Shown: in pieces, positions 6,103-6,273 of the stretch
How the letters are laid out: each line of letters starts with the position of its first letter
Position numbering within the stretch: the first letter of the stretch is position 1
DNA from: Actinomycetota bacterium
Lineage (GTDB): Bacteria; Actinomycetota; Humimicrobiia; Humimicrobiales; Humimicrobiaceae
NCBI GenBank assembly: GCA_016927635.1
Contig: JAFGMJ010000074.1
Coordinates: 1-6,273, forward strand
Reading direction: 5' to 3'
Length of the DNA stretch: 6,273 bases
Made by a program: the position numbers and the translations under genes
The notes under the pieces: generated by a model
The model's input: only the letters and a program-made list of their open reading frames with translations
Database searches by the model: none
What the model was told of the DNA's origin: nothing

Positions 6103-6273
6103 TTACTGTCTTTTTTTTAAAAAACCATTACCGCCCATCTTTTTTAAAGCCGAAAAAACAAACCTTATTTCTTCCATTCTTAAAAAATAAGTTAACGCTA
6201 TATAAAGACCCGCTCCCGCAAGAATAATTGATAATAATATAATTATTAGAAATGTCAAATTCCTGTAAGCATA
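6103..6273 (-). CDS. C-terminal fragment of a polytopic membrane protein, possibly MurJ/MviN-type lipid II flippase (partial, 5' end outside window)
   Basis: An open frame enters from the right edge and ends with TAA at 6103-6105, giving the last 56 residues. They consist of one hydrophobic segment (about residues 6-31, rich in Ile, Leu and Ala with a GAG turn), then LRMEEIRFVFSALKKMG and a basic tail KKRQ. A last transmembrane helix followed by a short amphipathic, positively charged cytoplasmic tail of the LRxEE type is what MurJ/MviN and related polysaccharide flippases often end with, but other polytopic proteins could look the same. No start is visible. Because it lies 44 nt upstream of lepA and in the same direction, it could be in the same operon. 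Confidence 0.6.
   Translation of the reverse strand, partial: YAYRNLTFLIIILLSIILAGAGLYIALTYFLRMEEIRFVFSALKKMGGNGFLKKRQ

Overview
All genes recognised in this 6.3 kb window are on the minus strand, so the region is read from right to left. The DNA is AT-rich (estimated by eye at about 40% GC, with very AT-rich spacers). It encodes bacterial translation, one-carbon and microcompartment proteins. Formate-tetrahydrofolate ligase next to FolD suggests an anaerobe with an active folate (methyl-branch Wood-Ljungdahl type or purine/serine C1) pathway. The phylum cannot be fixed from the window. A clostridial or a low-GC anaerobic actinobacterial lineage are both possible guesses; the possible leaderless start of one gene mildly favours the latter, at low confidence.

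Right part (6273 to about 3558): the C-terminal end of a polytopic membrane protein, possibly a MurJ/MviN-type flippase, is followed after 44 nt by lepA (elongation factor 4, complete, all G motifs intact). After another 72 nt comes a small acidic secreted lipoprotein of unknown function. A perfect 12-bp inverted repeat followed by a T-rich tract, 35 nt after the lipoprotein stop, closes this transcription unit.

Middle and left part (about 3520 to 1): a good promoter (TTGTAA-N17-TATAAT) opens a second unit. It has a leader of about 80 nt that is almost entirely structured: a 44-nt imperfect hairpin, then U8, then A8, the last forming a 26-bp perfect palindrome that abuts the Shine-Dalgarno of fhs. 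fhs uses a TTG start. folD follows after 90 nt, then two small tandem genes for EutN/CcmL-type pentameric vertex proteins of a bacterial microcompartment (BMC-P). The window ends 88 nt after the second one, so the rest of a probable BMC locus is expected just beyond the left edge.

How it fits together: Fhs activates formate to 10-formyl-THF and FolD converts this through methenyl- to methylene-THF. Having these two C1 enzymes directly upstream of, and co-directional with, microcompartment shell genes is the most interesting point of the window. Whether they are functionally linked or only neighbours cannot be settled here: neither enzyme shows an obvious terminal encapsulation extension. FolD also carries substitutions at the positions that normally recognise the NADP 2'-phosphate, suggesting NAD use.
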